Part shown: positions 9,402 to 19,470 of the stretch, piece by piece
Numbering within the stretch: position 1 is the stretch's first letter
Layout of the letters: each line of letters opens with the position of its first letter
Assembly (NCBI RefSeq): GCF_000234665.1
Contig: NC_018333.1
Coordinates: 371,001-435,000 of the forward strand
Source of the DNA: Leishmania mexicana MHOM/GT/2001/U1103
Lineage: Eukaryota; Euglenozoa; Kinetoplastea; Trypanosomatida; Trypanosomatidae
Length of the DNA: 64,000 nt
Direction of reading: 5' to 3'
Translations under genes and position numbers: made by a program
The notes under the pieces: model-generated
What the model was told of the DNA's origin: nothing
Database searches by the model: none
What the model saw: only the letters and a program-made list of their open reading frames with translations

Positions 9402-12089
9402 ATGCGCCGTGCTGGGGGTCGATTCGATCAGGGCTACGGCCGCGGTAATCGCAGCGGTCGAGAGGATCAGCGGCGTGGCAGCTATCAGGGTCAAGACGGC
9501 CGTGGGCGTTCTATGAGGCTGCATTCCTCTTTTAGTGACCGCCATGACTCGCACAAACAGCAGCAGCATGGCCGCTATGGCCACCACGGTGGCAGGGCGT
9601 CGCCGTCGCTTGCCGCGTTGGATGCCGATCCAGTCGCCGACCGCCAGCGTGACCGCAAAGCACGGCGCCGACAAGAGCGGCAATATAAGAAGCAGCTGCG
9701 CATTACGCAGCACGAACAGTGGGCGCAGGAACGTCAGCAAGCACGACAACAGGCTCGGGATAGCAGGGCGGCTGAGCAGCTTCAGCGCCAGCGGAAACGC
9801 CAGCGGGCGGAGCGGGCCGTTGCATCAGAAGCCAAGAAAAACGGCAAGCGTCATAAGGATGAGAAAGCATTAAAGGATAAGAGCGAGAAGTGTGTGCGAG
9901 CGACGGGTAACGGCTGCACGGAGAAGACACGTACCGCCGGCCCTAAGGCGGATGCAGCCATGTCCGGCACAGGTGCTGCCGCTGCTGGGACTGCGGCCCC
10001 TCCCGCCTCCTCGCTGGCGGATCCGACGCCGGTTCCTGCTGAGGTGGCGGAGAAAATGCGGCGCCTTGTGAACAAGCTGACAGCAGCGAACGTCATCGAC
10101 CTCACGAAGGACTTGAGCGACTACATGGCGGCACCGGGTGTGTCTCGAGTGAGTGTGGTGAAGGGGCTTGCTCAGCAGATAGAGCGCCTCTGCCGCCTGG
10201 AGGCGGGCCCGCTCAGCACGACTGGCACGCTGCCGTTCGCGGGGTTACTGCGAGGGTTGCAACTGCTGCACGGGAACCAGGTCGGCTCCGAGCTGATTGA
10301 ACGCGTTAGCTTTTCTCTGCACGCGCAACTCGCCGCCGCGGAGGAGGCGGCGGCAGGCAACACGCTTATGGTGCTCGCACAGCTCTATCTCCTGTACGGT
10401 GTGGACGTGGTGTTTGTCATGTCGCTGCTTCGAACACTGCTTCGTCAGGGGACGCGTCTCCTGGACCACGGCGGCGGTGATGGCGCGACGGCGTCTGACG
10501 CCTCCTCTTCCTCCTCTACAACGCCGGCCTCCGCGGTAGCCGTGCAGGCTGTTTGCGCGTGCGCGTGTGGACTGGCATTGATGCGCGCCTGTGGTGAGAA
10601 GCTACTCAAGGAGAGCCCCACGGAGCTAGAGGCTTCCTTGCAAGAGGCGCGGCGCGCGTCTGCTAAGATGCGCAACATAACCGGCACGGCTCGATTCGCA
10701 GCGCTGGTGGAGGTGATGGGTGACATTTCTGCTGGCCGCACCCGCAAGGCCCGCCGCGCGATCACCGAGGATGCTGCCCCGGTTGAGGCCATGCTGGAGG
10801 ACCTCTGCTCGCTACTGCCAGGCCAGGAAAAGGCCACCTCGACGCAGCGCCGCACGATGAAGCGGCTAGTGCTGACTACGAACATCATGTCGGGGCTGAC
10901 GTGGGCGCAGGTGACATCGTCAGAGAAGCCACCGCGGTGGTACATACCGGGCGTGATGATAACCAACGTTGCCAACGACAGGGAGGATGGCGACGAGTCT
11001 GCTGCGGCGACCGGTGACAAGCACTCTGGCACTGCACCGGGGAGCAAGGAGAACGGGCGCAGCCGTTACATTCCGCCCTCGCACCCCTCATCGACCGCGG
11101 ATGACGAGAGCGAGGAGCTGGAGGAGGTAGACGAGGCGGCGCTGAAGCGCGAGCGGATTGCGCGCATGCGGGAGGAGGAGAAGGCCTTGAGTGGCCAGCG
11201 CCTCAACACAGAGCACAAGCGCGAAATCTTCAGGTGCATCGCCACCGCCGCCGACGACCTGGAGTGCTTCACGATGCTCGTGTACCGCGACCCCGGCTAC
11301 ACGCGCTTCCACGACGTGTGCGCGGTGCTGCTGCAGTGCGCCTACCAGGAGAGCAAGTACAACCCATACTACGTGCAGGTGCTCATGCGCTTCTGCAGTG
11401 CGAAGCCGGCGTGCGCGAAGACGCTTCAGTTTTCCATTTGGGACCGCTTCAAGTCCATTCGAATCGAAAACACCGACGTTGTTGGCTACTTTAACTTTGC
11501 CTGCTGCATCGCGGACCTGATGCAGAACGGCGTCTACAACCTGAGCCTGCTTCGCGGCCTCGATCTGGAGAACACGAACAAGACGATCGGCCTCTTCACG
11601 CGCATGCTGTTGCTGCGGTTGATCTTTCAGCTGCCGGCGTCGCGACTGACTCAGCTCTTCTTCGGCGGAGACGGCAGTAGCGCGCACGACCCGCAGGTGG
11701 ACACAAGTGCACTGCGCCGACTGCTGACGAAGTTCATGTTGCTGTACTTCATAGATGAGAACGCCTCGAAGCGGTGGCTACCGAACTTTTACGAGGTCGT
11801 CGCGTCAGGCACCGACTTTGACGTCTCTGCTGCCGCCGGGCCGCAGGCGGCACCTGGCTTGCGCGACGCTGCGGCGTCAGCGGCTGATGCAGGCAGCGGG
11901 ACTGCAGAGGAGCGAGTACTTCGGCGCAATGCTGATCGACCGCCCTCGACGCTGTTGGACAACGCACCGGCGTCGTCCTCCACGGCGCTGTCGAGATCTA
12001 AGTCGGCCGCCTCGGCTGAGGCGATACTGGGGCAGTTCATGAAGCGTGTCCAGGTGGTCTACAAGGCACTCCAGCATGGCATCTTGTGA
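9402..12089 (+). CDS. Nucleolar MIF4G/MA3-domain protein (NOM1/Sgd1-like)
   Basis: This 895-aa protein probably acts in 18S rRNA and small-subunit biogenesis, as yeast Sgd1 and human NOM1 do with an eIF4A-type helicase. The N-terminal 190 residues are very basic, with RG-rich and KR-rich stretches. A MIF4G-like helical region spans about residues 215-470, with helices starting at LVNKLTAANVIDLTKDL and ending near RRAITEDAAPVEAMLEDLCS. It is followed by PPRWYIPGV, similar to the conserved W-x-x-G segment after MIF4G in this family. An MA3-like domain lies at about 601-750: YQESKYNPYYVQVLMRFC and FSIWDRFKSI match the NOM1 pattern QE-x-x-x-NP-Y/F and F-S/L-W-D. MIF4G then MA3 separates it from CWC22 and PDCD4 only by this overall fit. 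The first ATG of the frame is at 9402; an upstream GTG is ignored. Confidence 0.85.
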   Translation: MRRAGGRFDQGYGRGNRSGREDQRRGSYQGQDGRGRSMRLHSSFSDRHDSHKQQQHGRYGHHGGRASPSLAALDADPVADRQRDRKARRRQERQYKKQLRITQHEQWAQERQQARQQARDSRAAEQLQRQRKRQRAERAVASEAKKNGKRHKDEKALKDKSEKCVRATGNGCTEKTRTAGPKADAAMSGTGAAAAGTAAPPASSLADPTPVPAEVAEKMRRLVNKLTAANVIDLTKDLSDYMAAPGVSRVSVVKGLAQQIERLCRLEAGPLSTTGTLPFAGLLRGLQLLHGNQVGSELIERVSFSLHAQLAAAEEAAAGNTLMVLAQLYLLYGVDVVFVMSLLRTLLRQGTRLLDHGGGDGATASDASSSSSTTPASAVAVQAVCACACGLALMRACGEKLLKESPTELEASLQEARRASAKMRNITGTARFAALVEVMGDISAGRTRKARRAITEDAAPVEAMLEDLCSLLPGQEKATSTQRRTMKRLVLTTNIMSGLTWAQVTSSEKPPRWYIPGVMITNVANDREDGDESAAATGDKHSGTAPGSKENGRSRYIPPSHPSSTADDESEELEEVDEAALKRERIARMREEEKALSGQRLNTEHKREIFRCIATAADDLECFTMLVYRDPGYTRFHDVCAVLLQCAYQESKYNPYYVQVLMRFCSAKPACAKTLQFSIWDRFKSIRIENTDVVGYFNFACCIADLMQNGVYNLSLLRGLDLENTNKTIGLFTRMLLLRLIFQLPASRLTQLFFGGDGSSAHDPQVDTSALRRLLTKFMLLYFIDENASKRWLPNFYEVVASGTDFDVSAAAGPQAAPGLRDAAASAADAGSGTAEERVLRRNADRPPSTLLDNAPASSSTALSRSKSAASAEAILGQFMKRVQVVYKALQHGIL

Positions 12090-12659
12090 ATGCGGCCAGT
12101 GCGTGGGCACGCTTTGCTCGTTGAGCGTAAAATCCACACGATTAAGCTAATGTGCTATATATATATATATCCTTGCTCTATATCTTGTCCAGGTCCTGCA
12201 CTGCCTCCCTGCGCTTGCTGTCGTGCTGGAGTCCCTGGTGCCTCTCCCAGCCGGGGTGGCTCACAATATACGCTTCCGCTCTCTTCCTCCCTAGCGAGGC
12301 GTCTCTGCCCATCTGGTATCATGCGCGTAGGCTTTCCGCTGCGCACTGGCACGGAAAACGGGACAGTGCAGCGACTCCTGCGCACCAGGTTGGGAACGAG
12401 GCACGCACATACACACATACACACTCACGTGCACAGGCACACACAACGAGCATGCTGAGTGTCGGGTGAGCCGATGCGCATTCGCGCTACAGCGCTCTCT
12501 CAGCCCCTCTCCATCACCTTTCTCTTCTTACTCTCCACTCATCATATACATTGCCGCCCTGATCACCGGTGCCTCATCCTTAGTGCAGCCACCGACACAC
12601 GCACATAGACGACTACCCTTCCCCGCACGCACACGCGGGCACAAGAGAAAAGGGCGTCG
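12090..12659. other. Spacer between the NOM1-like gene and the 1902-aa ORF
   Basis: It holds a short AT run (about 12157-12170) and CA-rich and CT-rich tracts (12407-12450 and 12500-12540). No gene is seen. Confidence 0.6.
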
Positions 12660-15600
12660 ATGCACGCCGAGGCGTCGCTCACTTTCTTGTTTCATCCGAG
12701 AACCGACACATGGGTGAGCGATGCGCACCTTCGCGTCCATGTGGAGGTGGCCGGTGGTCGCTGCGGAGGCGAACACGATGGGGCAGCAGGGCAAGCGGTT
12801 GGAGGCTGTGATGCGCTCTCGTCATCAGTGGCTTCCTCATGCACGTTGCTCATCTACGTCGCCCGCCATCACGCTCTGCGCCGGGTCTTTGTTCAAGAGG
12901 AGAGGGGTGATGGCGCCACCGATGCTTTCTCAGATGGGGCTCCAGGCGCAACGTCCGTCTCGTCATCGCCTGCGGACGTTGCGCCTGGCTTGCCTGGCGA
13001 AGGCTGCACTCTACCGAGACGCATCGAGGTGCAGCGCTACACCTGGCAACCTTGCCATCAACCGATTCGCCACCTCTCTGCGGGTGACGGGGGGACCATG
13101 CCGTTGGCCAAGTCATTGGACAAGCGCCACCACCCGTCTCGAGGAGAGAGAGCGACTGCACTGATGCGCCGCCATGGGGAGGCGGAGGTGAACTCTGTTG
13201 ATGCCGACTCCTCGCCGTCCTCCCATCTACATCCCTTTTCCAGCAGCGGCACCGGCCTTCTCGAGGACATGCTCGAAGATGAGGAGGAGGAGGGCGGCGG
13301 CGGCGGCGAGAGGTTCGTGCTGCACTTTGACTCTTCGCCGCCGTCGTCGCCTCCTGTTGCCCCTCGCGCGGAGGCAGCTGTGGATGACGACGCACTCCCC
13401 GCATCCGCTGATGTGGTGGAGGAGGCGAACAACGCCACGGCGGCGGTGGCGACCCCAAGCATATTGCGTCTCCCCGCCCACGATGGAACGACCGCTGCAC
13501 CGTGTATCCCAGGTGCGGCTCCCGAGCCATCGACACGAACATCATTGAACACGGCGGCTACGGAGAGCTTCGGCGATGCACCGCGCCGCCTGCTGCTTCT
13601 TCGCCCAGACACAGGGGGCGCGCCTTGTTCGCTTTCGACCGCCTCCTCCACGGCAGTGCCGCCAGCGGCGCCGCTCTCATCAGCACTCAACAGTGCACGA
13701 GGCGGTCGCGTCCTTAACGTCAGCACCGCAGCTGCGGCAAAGTCGGATACCTTCTCAGCGGAACCGGCGCAAGAGGCGCCGCATACGCCATTGCCAGCCT
13801 GCGCGGTCACCACCACGACTGTGGCAACTGAAGCGACCAGCAGCACTCTCAAGATAGCGTCGCCGACACGATCGACAACTCCCATCTCGGCCTCCGAGAG
13901 AGCGGGCACTCCTGGGTCTCGTGAATGGCAGCCGTTTCTTCTGTCTTTCGCCTACCCAGTCTGCTCGACGGACGCTACTACTCGGTCGCAGAGGTCACCG
14001 CCTCTACTGTCGATGCCTGCCGCCACGAAGGGGCGCCGCACCGTCGCGGTGCACTTAGACTTCATTGCTGCCGCGCTCGGTGAGACCGCCTCCCACGACG
14101 ACGCCGCCTCCATAGCCGCGCACTGCTCACGTGGGAGCGTTGCCTCGTGTGGCTGGTCGCCGCAGCGCCTCTCTACCAACGTCCTTTCGCCTGACGTAGA
14201 TGCACACGACACGACGCACAGAGCATCACATGGCTACTCGGTCATCATAGGGGATGCGTCCCTGGCGTCCCGCTGCTTGATGTGCCCGCTGGTGGCGGCT
14301 GTGCTGCCCGGCGATGACGGTCGCTGTTATGACGCGATATGCAAATTACCCACCAATAGTGGGACTGGAGAAGTGCGCGCTGGCCCGCTGCTTGATGTAT
14401 GGGTGCGTGCTGTGTCGGGGCGGCAGCTCTCCGCACAGCAGAGGTGCCACCGCAACACGCTCAGATTCCTTTCTTCGATGACGGAAGTTGTGCGGAAGGA
14501 TCAGCCGCGGCCACAACAGGGGGCTGCCAAACTAGAAGGCGCCACGCGAGACGAGGGTGCAGGCTGTGCGCCTGCGAAGCTGTCGCCATCATGTGAGTCG
14601 TCGCAGCCGCTGTTCACAACCGTCTTCACGGCGTCGTGGCTTTCCCAACTGTGCTGCGTTTTTACTCCGTGTCACCTTGCCACAACACCTTACCGCCACC
14701 CGCCCACGGGCGACGTGCGGAGGCCGCGACCGGCGAGGCGCTCCCTGTGGCCGTCATCACAGTCGCCAAGTCTGGTGTGGGTGGCGACGCAGGTGACGCA
14801 GGACTGCATCGTGACTCGTCCGCGCCGCCTCACCGGCTCCACGTCTTTGCCACCACTCCAGTCAAGTGAGCCAAAAGGCAAGGTGCGGTACTACTGGCTG
14901 CGAAGCGACCCCCGCCAGAGTGACGCGTTGCACCGGTATCTCTGTCGCGTCTTCGCCTGCTGGGCAAGCGCTACTTCCGCACCGTTTTCGGCGTCGTCGC
15001 CGGATTTGTGCGCGTCGCCATGCGCGGCGACTGACATTCTGGCGGCTTCCTCTCTTCTCGACATCATTATTACAAGGGCCAACCCATCAACGCTGAGCTT
15101 GCGTGGGGGCACTGTAGGCACCGCGTCTGCGGTGCTGGTGGCAGACGAGACGCTTCACACTGCGGAGCTGGAGGCCGAGGACGCGGCGGAGGCGCCGTCA
15201 GCTGCGGCTGAAGGACGAAGACTCTCCCCGTCGGCGCTGCGCGCCCGCGTCGCCATCACCGCTGCTGTGCTGCAGCACCTCATGTGGGGTGCAGTGGAGA
15301 GGTTGGATACGGGTTGCAAGGGAAAGGCGCCAAGGGCTGCAAATATGGGGCGGAAGGTGGTGAGCGGCCCAGAGCAAACACCATCGACGCCGCTGCCACC
15401 GGGAGAGCAGCATGTCGTGCATTTGGAGGGAGTGACCTCGCATATTGTGCGCGCCGCGCGAGTGCTGGCAGTGCACTGGGTGTGCGGGAGTCCATCCCTC
15501 TTGCTCAACGCACCCACATCGCTGATGGACTTTCTCACAGAGGAGCGACTGCTGCTGTCCTCTATCTTGTCCGTGGGGCGCTTGCTGAGTGACGTGTGTG

Positions 15601-18368
15601 CTCGTGCTTCACAGGGCGCCGATGCAAGCGACCCTGTGAGGGCTCCCTCCACCACGGGACTCGACATGCTGCGCTACTTCGCAACCGAATACGCTTCTGC
15701 CTCACTGGCGGCGTTGGCGTGGCTGTCACAGCACGCTGCCGACACACAGCTGCTTCGGGAAGAGGGTCTTGTGTCCCTACGTCTCCACGAAGCCGAGCGC
15801 GCGCTGCTCCGTTCTGCGTCGGCGTTACCGACCTCGTCGCAGCACGGCGGGTTGGTAAGGCACCGACTGAGCTCCGGCGACGGTCCAGCGTTCCGACTCT
15901 GCTCTTACACTGAGGAGTCGCATCAGCGCTTCTCTCGGGACGACGGCACAACTGTTGCAGGCAGCTCGGTGCTTCAAGCACCCCTGCGAGGGAAGGTGAA
16001 TGTGCGCGTCGAGCACGCAGCCGTGATGAACGCGTTCATGGTGCATCTTGAGTGGACGACGACGATGTCGGCGGCAGCCTGTGATGTACCCCCGCCAGCA
16101 CTCTCCCCGGACGTCCACGCCGCAGTGGAGCTGCCATTTCTCCTACTTGTCTTTGTCGTCGCAGAGGACGTGGGTGGCACTGCACAGGACTCTGCAGGCT
16201 CTTCATGGACGAGCGACGATAGGAGTCTCAGAGGCACTCGTGGCGTTGGTGGGTGCGCAGTGCGCCTGTACCAGGCGACGCCTTTCTCCTGGCGCCTGAG
16301 CGCTGCCGCCTGCACTGCCAACGGATTCGCGGCCCGCACGACCCAATTGCTGACGCACACCATGGATCTGGTGGCGCGACAGCCGGACGTCTTTGAGGGG
16401 TTTCACCTGCAGGCTGTTGCGGGTCTTGGCAGCGGCGCAACTACCACGGCGGCTGCCAGCGCACGGACACGAACAACGCTGAAGCGCACTCGCGGTCACC
16501 GGCGCGGCACTGGCTGTGCCGATGGCGCTGCAGAGGGGGGTGCGTCTGACACTGCCGCTGTGCGGCGCAGCAGGGCCCAGCCTCGCGCAGGCAAGAGGCG
16601 AAGAACGGGCGTGGCGGACGACGACAGCCGCAGCGACGGCAGCGAGATGTCTAGTGACGATGAAGACGGCCCAATCAACTCGGAGGTTGATGATGACGAT
16701 GCGAGCACCCTAGTACTCCATGTGGGGTCGAGTCGCGGCTTTCGAGCCCCCGACGCCGGGGCGTCGCCACCAGACAGCGCCCCTGCGCGCCGCCGACGCC
16801 CCGACAGCGACTTTCGCAAGAGCTCGCTCAGCGTATCTCTGTCGGTGTTTGACGCAGCGCGCGTCATACCCGTGGTTGTGTTTCGCCAAGATGCTGCCGC
16901 TCCGCTGCTGGAGGTGGAGGTGAGCCCAGCAAGTCAACTGGCTGCGCAGCTCGCGGCGTTCAGTAGCAGGGCAGCGAAGAGTGGCGGCAGAAACGCCAAG
17001 GAAGAAGACGAGGCACAGGAGGAGGTGTCGCGTGTGTTGTGCGCGTTGCTTGATCACTGGATCGGCTTCAGCTCACTGCACGCGGCGGCGCCCCACTATG
17101 TTGCAGGCTTCCAAGCCCGCCGACAGCACGGCGCTCTCACGCTGACCACGCAACTGGGCAGCATGTCGTCTCAGACAGGGGCGCTGACGGAACCTTGCGT
17201 TCTTCACGCCTACGCGGACGTGCTGCGGAGTCTGTGGCGAGAACTAGCGCATCTTTCTGAATCTTCCCCCCACTCTACGCCGACTTCTCCTTCGGCGTCC
17301 TCGCTCCTCACCAGATTTGTGTCTGTGGTTGCACTGCGTGCTCATCTGCTGGACCCTGTGTGCGTTGCGACGGCTATTGAAGCTGCTATTGCTGAGTACG
17401 CGCGACAGGATATCGAGTGCCGGAGGCGTCTACTGGCTGCGAAACGATATGCAGCGGTTCAGTGGGCCTCGGAGGAGGCCGCGGGGAACGTGAAGGAGGG
17501 CGGCGCGCGGCGGAGGAAGCCAAAGAAGGAGATGCAGCAGCATCAGCGGCAGCTTCTACAGGCGGAGGATTCGACCGAGGCTGCGGCGCGGGCCATGTGG
17601 GCGTCCCTCACCATGCAGATGAAGGCTCTCGTCAGAGCGTTCTACGCGGAGGTGCTGGGGGCGTTTCCTCTCCCGTCACCACCGCTGCAGACAGATAACC
17701 AGCCTAGCACGATACATGCAGAGGCGGGGAGCGGCTCTTTCTGTGGGACGTCACGAGGCAATGTGCTGCCATGGTGCGTGTCAAATTCTTGGAACCTTGC
17801 TGCATCAGAGAAGCGTGCGGCCTTCCTGTCTGGTCTCCGAGGTCTCTTGCAGTCCATGGAGGTCGAGGAGGAGGGGCCGCCGCCGCCGAGACGCAGTGAC
17901 ACGACAGCTCCTAGCTTCTTGCCAGCTTTTCGGCTGCAACTGGCCGGCGCATCCGCCGACAAAGTCTCCTCGCTGCAGACGCTGCCCTCCTCTTTAAAGT
18001 TGCGACACTGGCGTGCAGCTGGCGCAGGCGATGCGGCGGACCCAGACGTCACGGTCGCCAAGCTGGCAGAGATGTGTGTGGCGCAGTTCTCATGCACTCC
18101 TTCGCATTCGTGTCTCCGCTTAGCCGGTGCCTCTTCTGCAACCGTGCGGAGGGGAAAGAAGAGAGTTGACAAGGCGGCTTCGTGGGCGGTGGCGGGTGAC
18201 GATGCAGCGGCGCAGCGAGCTGCTCAGCTACTGCTTGTCAGCGACGCTCTCCTGTTACCGCGCGGCAGGAGCGCGTCGGCGGCTTCCGCGCACGGTCAGG
18301 CGACTGCCGCCAAACTTGCGCTGCCGTTGGCGCAGCTGATGATGAGCGCAGACGCCATGCTACACTGA
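12660..18368 (+). CDS. Large orphan protein, 1902 aa
   Basis: I do not recognise this protein. It is rich in Ser, Ala and Thr. An acidic, glycine-rich tract lies near residues 203-215 (EDEEEEGGGGGE). Long low-complexity stretches (residues 215-450) are followed by more ordinary globular-looking regions (about 470-1250). A basic/acidic linker at about 1270-1350 has nuclear-localisation-like clusters (LKRTRGHRRG, RAGKRRRTG) followed by SDDEDGPINSEVDDDD. Another basic patch (RRRKPKKE) occurs near residue 1620. This composition suggests a nuclear scaffold or regulatory factor, but that is inference. A 16-bp perfect inverted repeat lies within codons 95-110. The first ATG is used; the true start could be the later in-frame Met at 13098, because the first 146 residues have no recognisable homology. 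Confidence 0.8.
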   Translation: MHAEASLTFLFHPRTDTWVSDAHLRVHVEVAGGRCGGEHDGAAGQAVGGCDALSSSVASSCTLLIYVARHHALRRVFVQEERGDGATDAFSDGAPGATSVSSSPADVAPGLPGEGCTLPRRIEVQRYTWQPCHQPIRHLSAGDGGTMPLAKSLDKRHHPSRGERATALMRRHGEAEVNSVDADSSPSSHLHPFSSSGTGLLEDMLEDEEEEGGGGGERFVLHFDSSPPSSPPVAPRAEAAVDDDALPASADVVEEANNATAAVATPSILRLPAHDGTTAAPCIPGAAPEPSTRTSLNTAATESFGDAPRRLLLLRPDTGGAPCSLSTASSTAVPPAAPLSSALNSARGGRVLNVSTAAAAKSDTFSAEPAQEAPHTPLPACAVTTTTVATEATSSTLKIASPTRSTTPISASERAGTPGSREWQPFLLSFAYPVCSTDATTRSQRSPPLLSMPAATKGRRTVAVHLDFIAAALGETASHDDAASIAAHCSRGSVASCGWSPQRLSTNVLSPDVDAHDTTHRASHGYSVIIGDASLASRCLMCPLVAAVLPGDDGRCYDAICKLPTNSGTGEVRAGPLLDVWVRAVSGRQLSAQQRCHRNTLRFLSSMTEVVRKDQPRPQQGAAKLEGATRDEGAGCAPAKLSPSCESSQPLFTTVFTASWLSQLCCVFTPCHLATTPYRHPPTGDVRRPRPARRSLWPSSQSPSLVWVATQVTQDCIVTRPRRLTGSTSLPPLQSSEPKGKVRYYWLRSDPRQSDALHRYLCRVFACWASATSAPFSASSPDLCASPCAATDILAASSLLDIIITRANPSTLSLRGGTVGTASAVLVADETLHTAELEAEDAAEAPSAAAEGRRLSPSALRARVAITAAVLQHLMWGAVERLDTGCKGKAPRAANMGRKVVSGPEQTPSTPLPPGEQHVVHLEGVTSHIVRAARVLAVHWVCGSPSLLLNAPTSLMDFLTEERLLLSSILSVGRLLSDVCARASQGADASDPVRAPSTTGLDMLRYFATEYASASLAALAWLSQHAADTQLLREEGLVSLRLHEAERALLRSASALPTSSQHGGLVRHRLSSGDGPAFRLCSYTEESHQRFSRDDGTTVAGSSVLQAPLRGKVNVRVEHAAVMNAFMVHLEWTTTMSAAACDVPPPALSPDVHAAVELPFLLLVFVVAEDVGGTAQDSAGSSWTSDDRSLRGTRGVGGCAVRLYQATPFSWRLSAAACTANGFAARTTQLLTHTMDLVARQPDVFEGFHLQAVAGLGSGATTTAAASARTRTTLKRTRGHRRGTGCADGAAEGGASDTAAVRRSRAQPRAGKRRRTGVADDDSRSDGSEMSSDDEDGPINSEVDDDDASTLVLHVGSSRGFRAPDAGASPPDSAPARRRRPDSDFRKSSLSVSLSVFDAARVIPVVVFRQDAAAPLLEVEVSPASQLAAQLAAFSSRAAKSGGRNAKEEDEAQEEVSRVLCALLDHWIGFSSLHAAAPHYVAGFQARRQHGALTLTTQLGSMSSQTGALTEPCVLHAYADVLRSLWRELAHLSESSPHSTPTSPSASSLLTRFVSVVALRAHLLDPVCVATAIEAAIAEYARQDIECRRRLLAAKRYAAVQWASEEAAGNVKEGGARRRKPKKEMQQHQRQLLQAEDSTEAAARAMWASLTMQMKALVRAFYAEVLGAFPLPSPPLQTDNQPSTIHAEAGSGSFCGTSRGNVLPWCVSNSWNLAASEKRAAFLSGLRGLLQSMEVEEEGPPPPRRSDTTAPSFLPAFRLQLAGASADKVSSLQTLPSSLKLRHWRAAGAGDAADPDVTVAKLAEMCVAQFSCTPSHSCLRLAGASSATVRRGKKRVDKAASWAVAGDDAAAQRAAQLLLVSDALLLPRGRSASAASAHGQATAAKLALPLAQLMMSADAMLH
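12942..12988 (+). repeat. 16-bp perfect inverted repeat inside the orphan ORF
   Basis: The arm at 12942-12957 (CCAGGCGCAACGTCCG) pairs perfectly with 12973-12988, across a 15-nt loop. It lies in the part of the reading frame encoding Ala, Pro, Ser and Val-rich sequence near residues 95-110. A stable mRNA hairpin would form about 280 nt after the first ATG. Confidence 0.8.
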
Positions 18369-19470
18369 GTCCCATGCCCCTACGCTTGTGAGGGCACGTC
18401 TGTCTTTTATTTGTATGTCTTCTCTGGCAATCATCTTCCGCACGGGGGGAGGGGGCGTACGCCGAACAGCGACGTGCGGCTTACAAACCGAAGGACGGTG
18501 CCGTCATAGCGCGGGAGAACCGTCCGAGATGTGTAGCGCGGCTTGCCTGCTTTGTCGTGGATTGGAGCTGGGCAGATGAGCAGCAGGCGGATGGTACAGC
18601 GATTGCCACCCCTCCCGTCTTCCTTTCCAGTGCTCGATGAGGATTGGCGCGGGCAGGAGGCGAAACATCACGCTTATGCATCCGCGTCCATTCATGCACA
18701 CCCGACACACGAGGAAAGGCGTCGACATATGTGACTGCTTTCACCCACGTATGTGCATGCGTCTCTGTGTCTGTGCCTCATACGAACTGGCGCGTCCACA
18801 ACTCGTCCTCTAAGCTCCCCGCCTCTTCTTCCCTCTCTCACCTGTCAAGCCCACCGCTGCCGCCGCGTACTCGCCTGCACGGATAAAAAATAAACACCGT
18901 GCGTTATATATAGAGGGAGGGAGCCATCACCCACTTGAGGCGCCGTCGGCGTGTTTCAGCGACAGGGAAGTGAGAGCAGGAGCGCCTACGCGGGACACGC
19001 CGCGTCTCCGTGCCTCCGTGCACACGTCGTTGTGTGCACGCTTGTGCCTGTGTCCGCAAAGGCACCCCGCCGCGTTTTCTGTTGAAACACTCTCACCTTT
19101 GCCCTTTATCCTCTCTCTGTCCCCTGCCCTTTCATCATCCGGCATTATTTTCCATCGTCGTCTTTCTCCCGCCTCTCCGCCCTTTTCCGCTTGGCCTCCC
19201 TCCCTTCTCTCCCTCCCTCTCTGCGTGCACTCGCCTGGGCCTCTGTCTGTGTGTGTGTGTGTGCACAGGCATCTCTATATCTAGATACACATCTAGGTGT
19301 CTAATACACACATATATATATATGTGTCGCTGACAAGTGTGCGCCTGCGTGCCGCCTCACTTTCGCTCCCGCTGTGTGTGCGTGGATCAACTTCTTTGTT
19401 TTCTATCTGGGCCATACCTGCTCTATATTTAGCGCCACCGGCACCCGTTATCGTGTAACGCGCGGTGGGC
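18369..19470. other. 1.1-kb spacer before the DHHC gene
   Basis: It contains CT-rich tracts (18830-18870, 19085-19240), a GT run near 19249-19262 and a 20-bp AT-rich palindrome (19308-19327, ACACAT(AT)n core). No gene is seen. Confidence 0.6.

Noticed and set aside
19308..19327. 20-bp AT-rich palindrome
   Set aside because: It is a CA run joined to an AT run and a GT run, expected by chance in microsatellite-rich spacer. Not reported as a finding.
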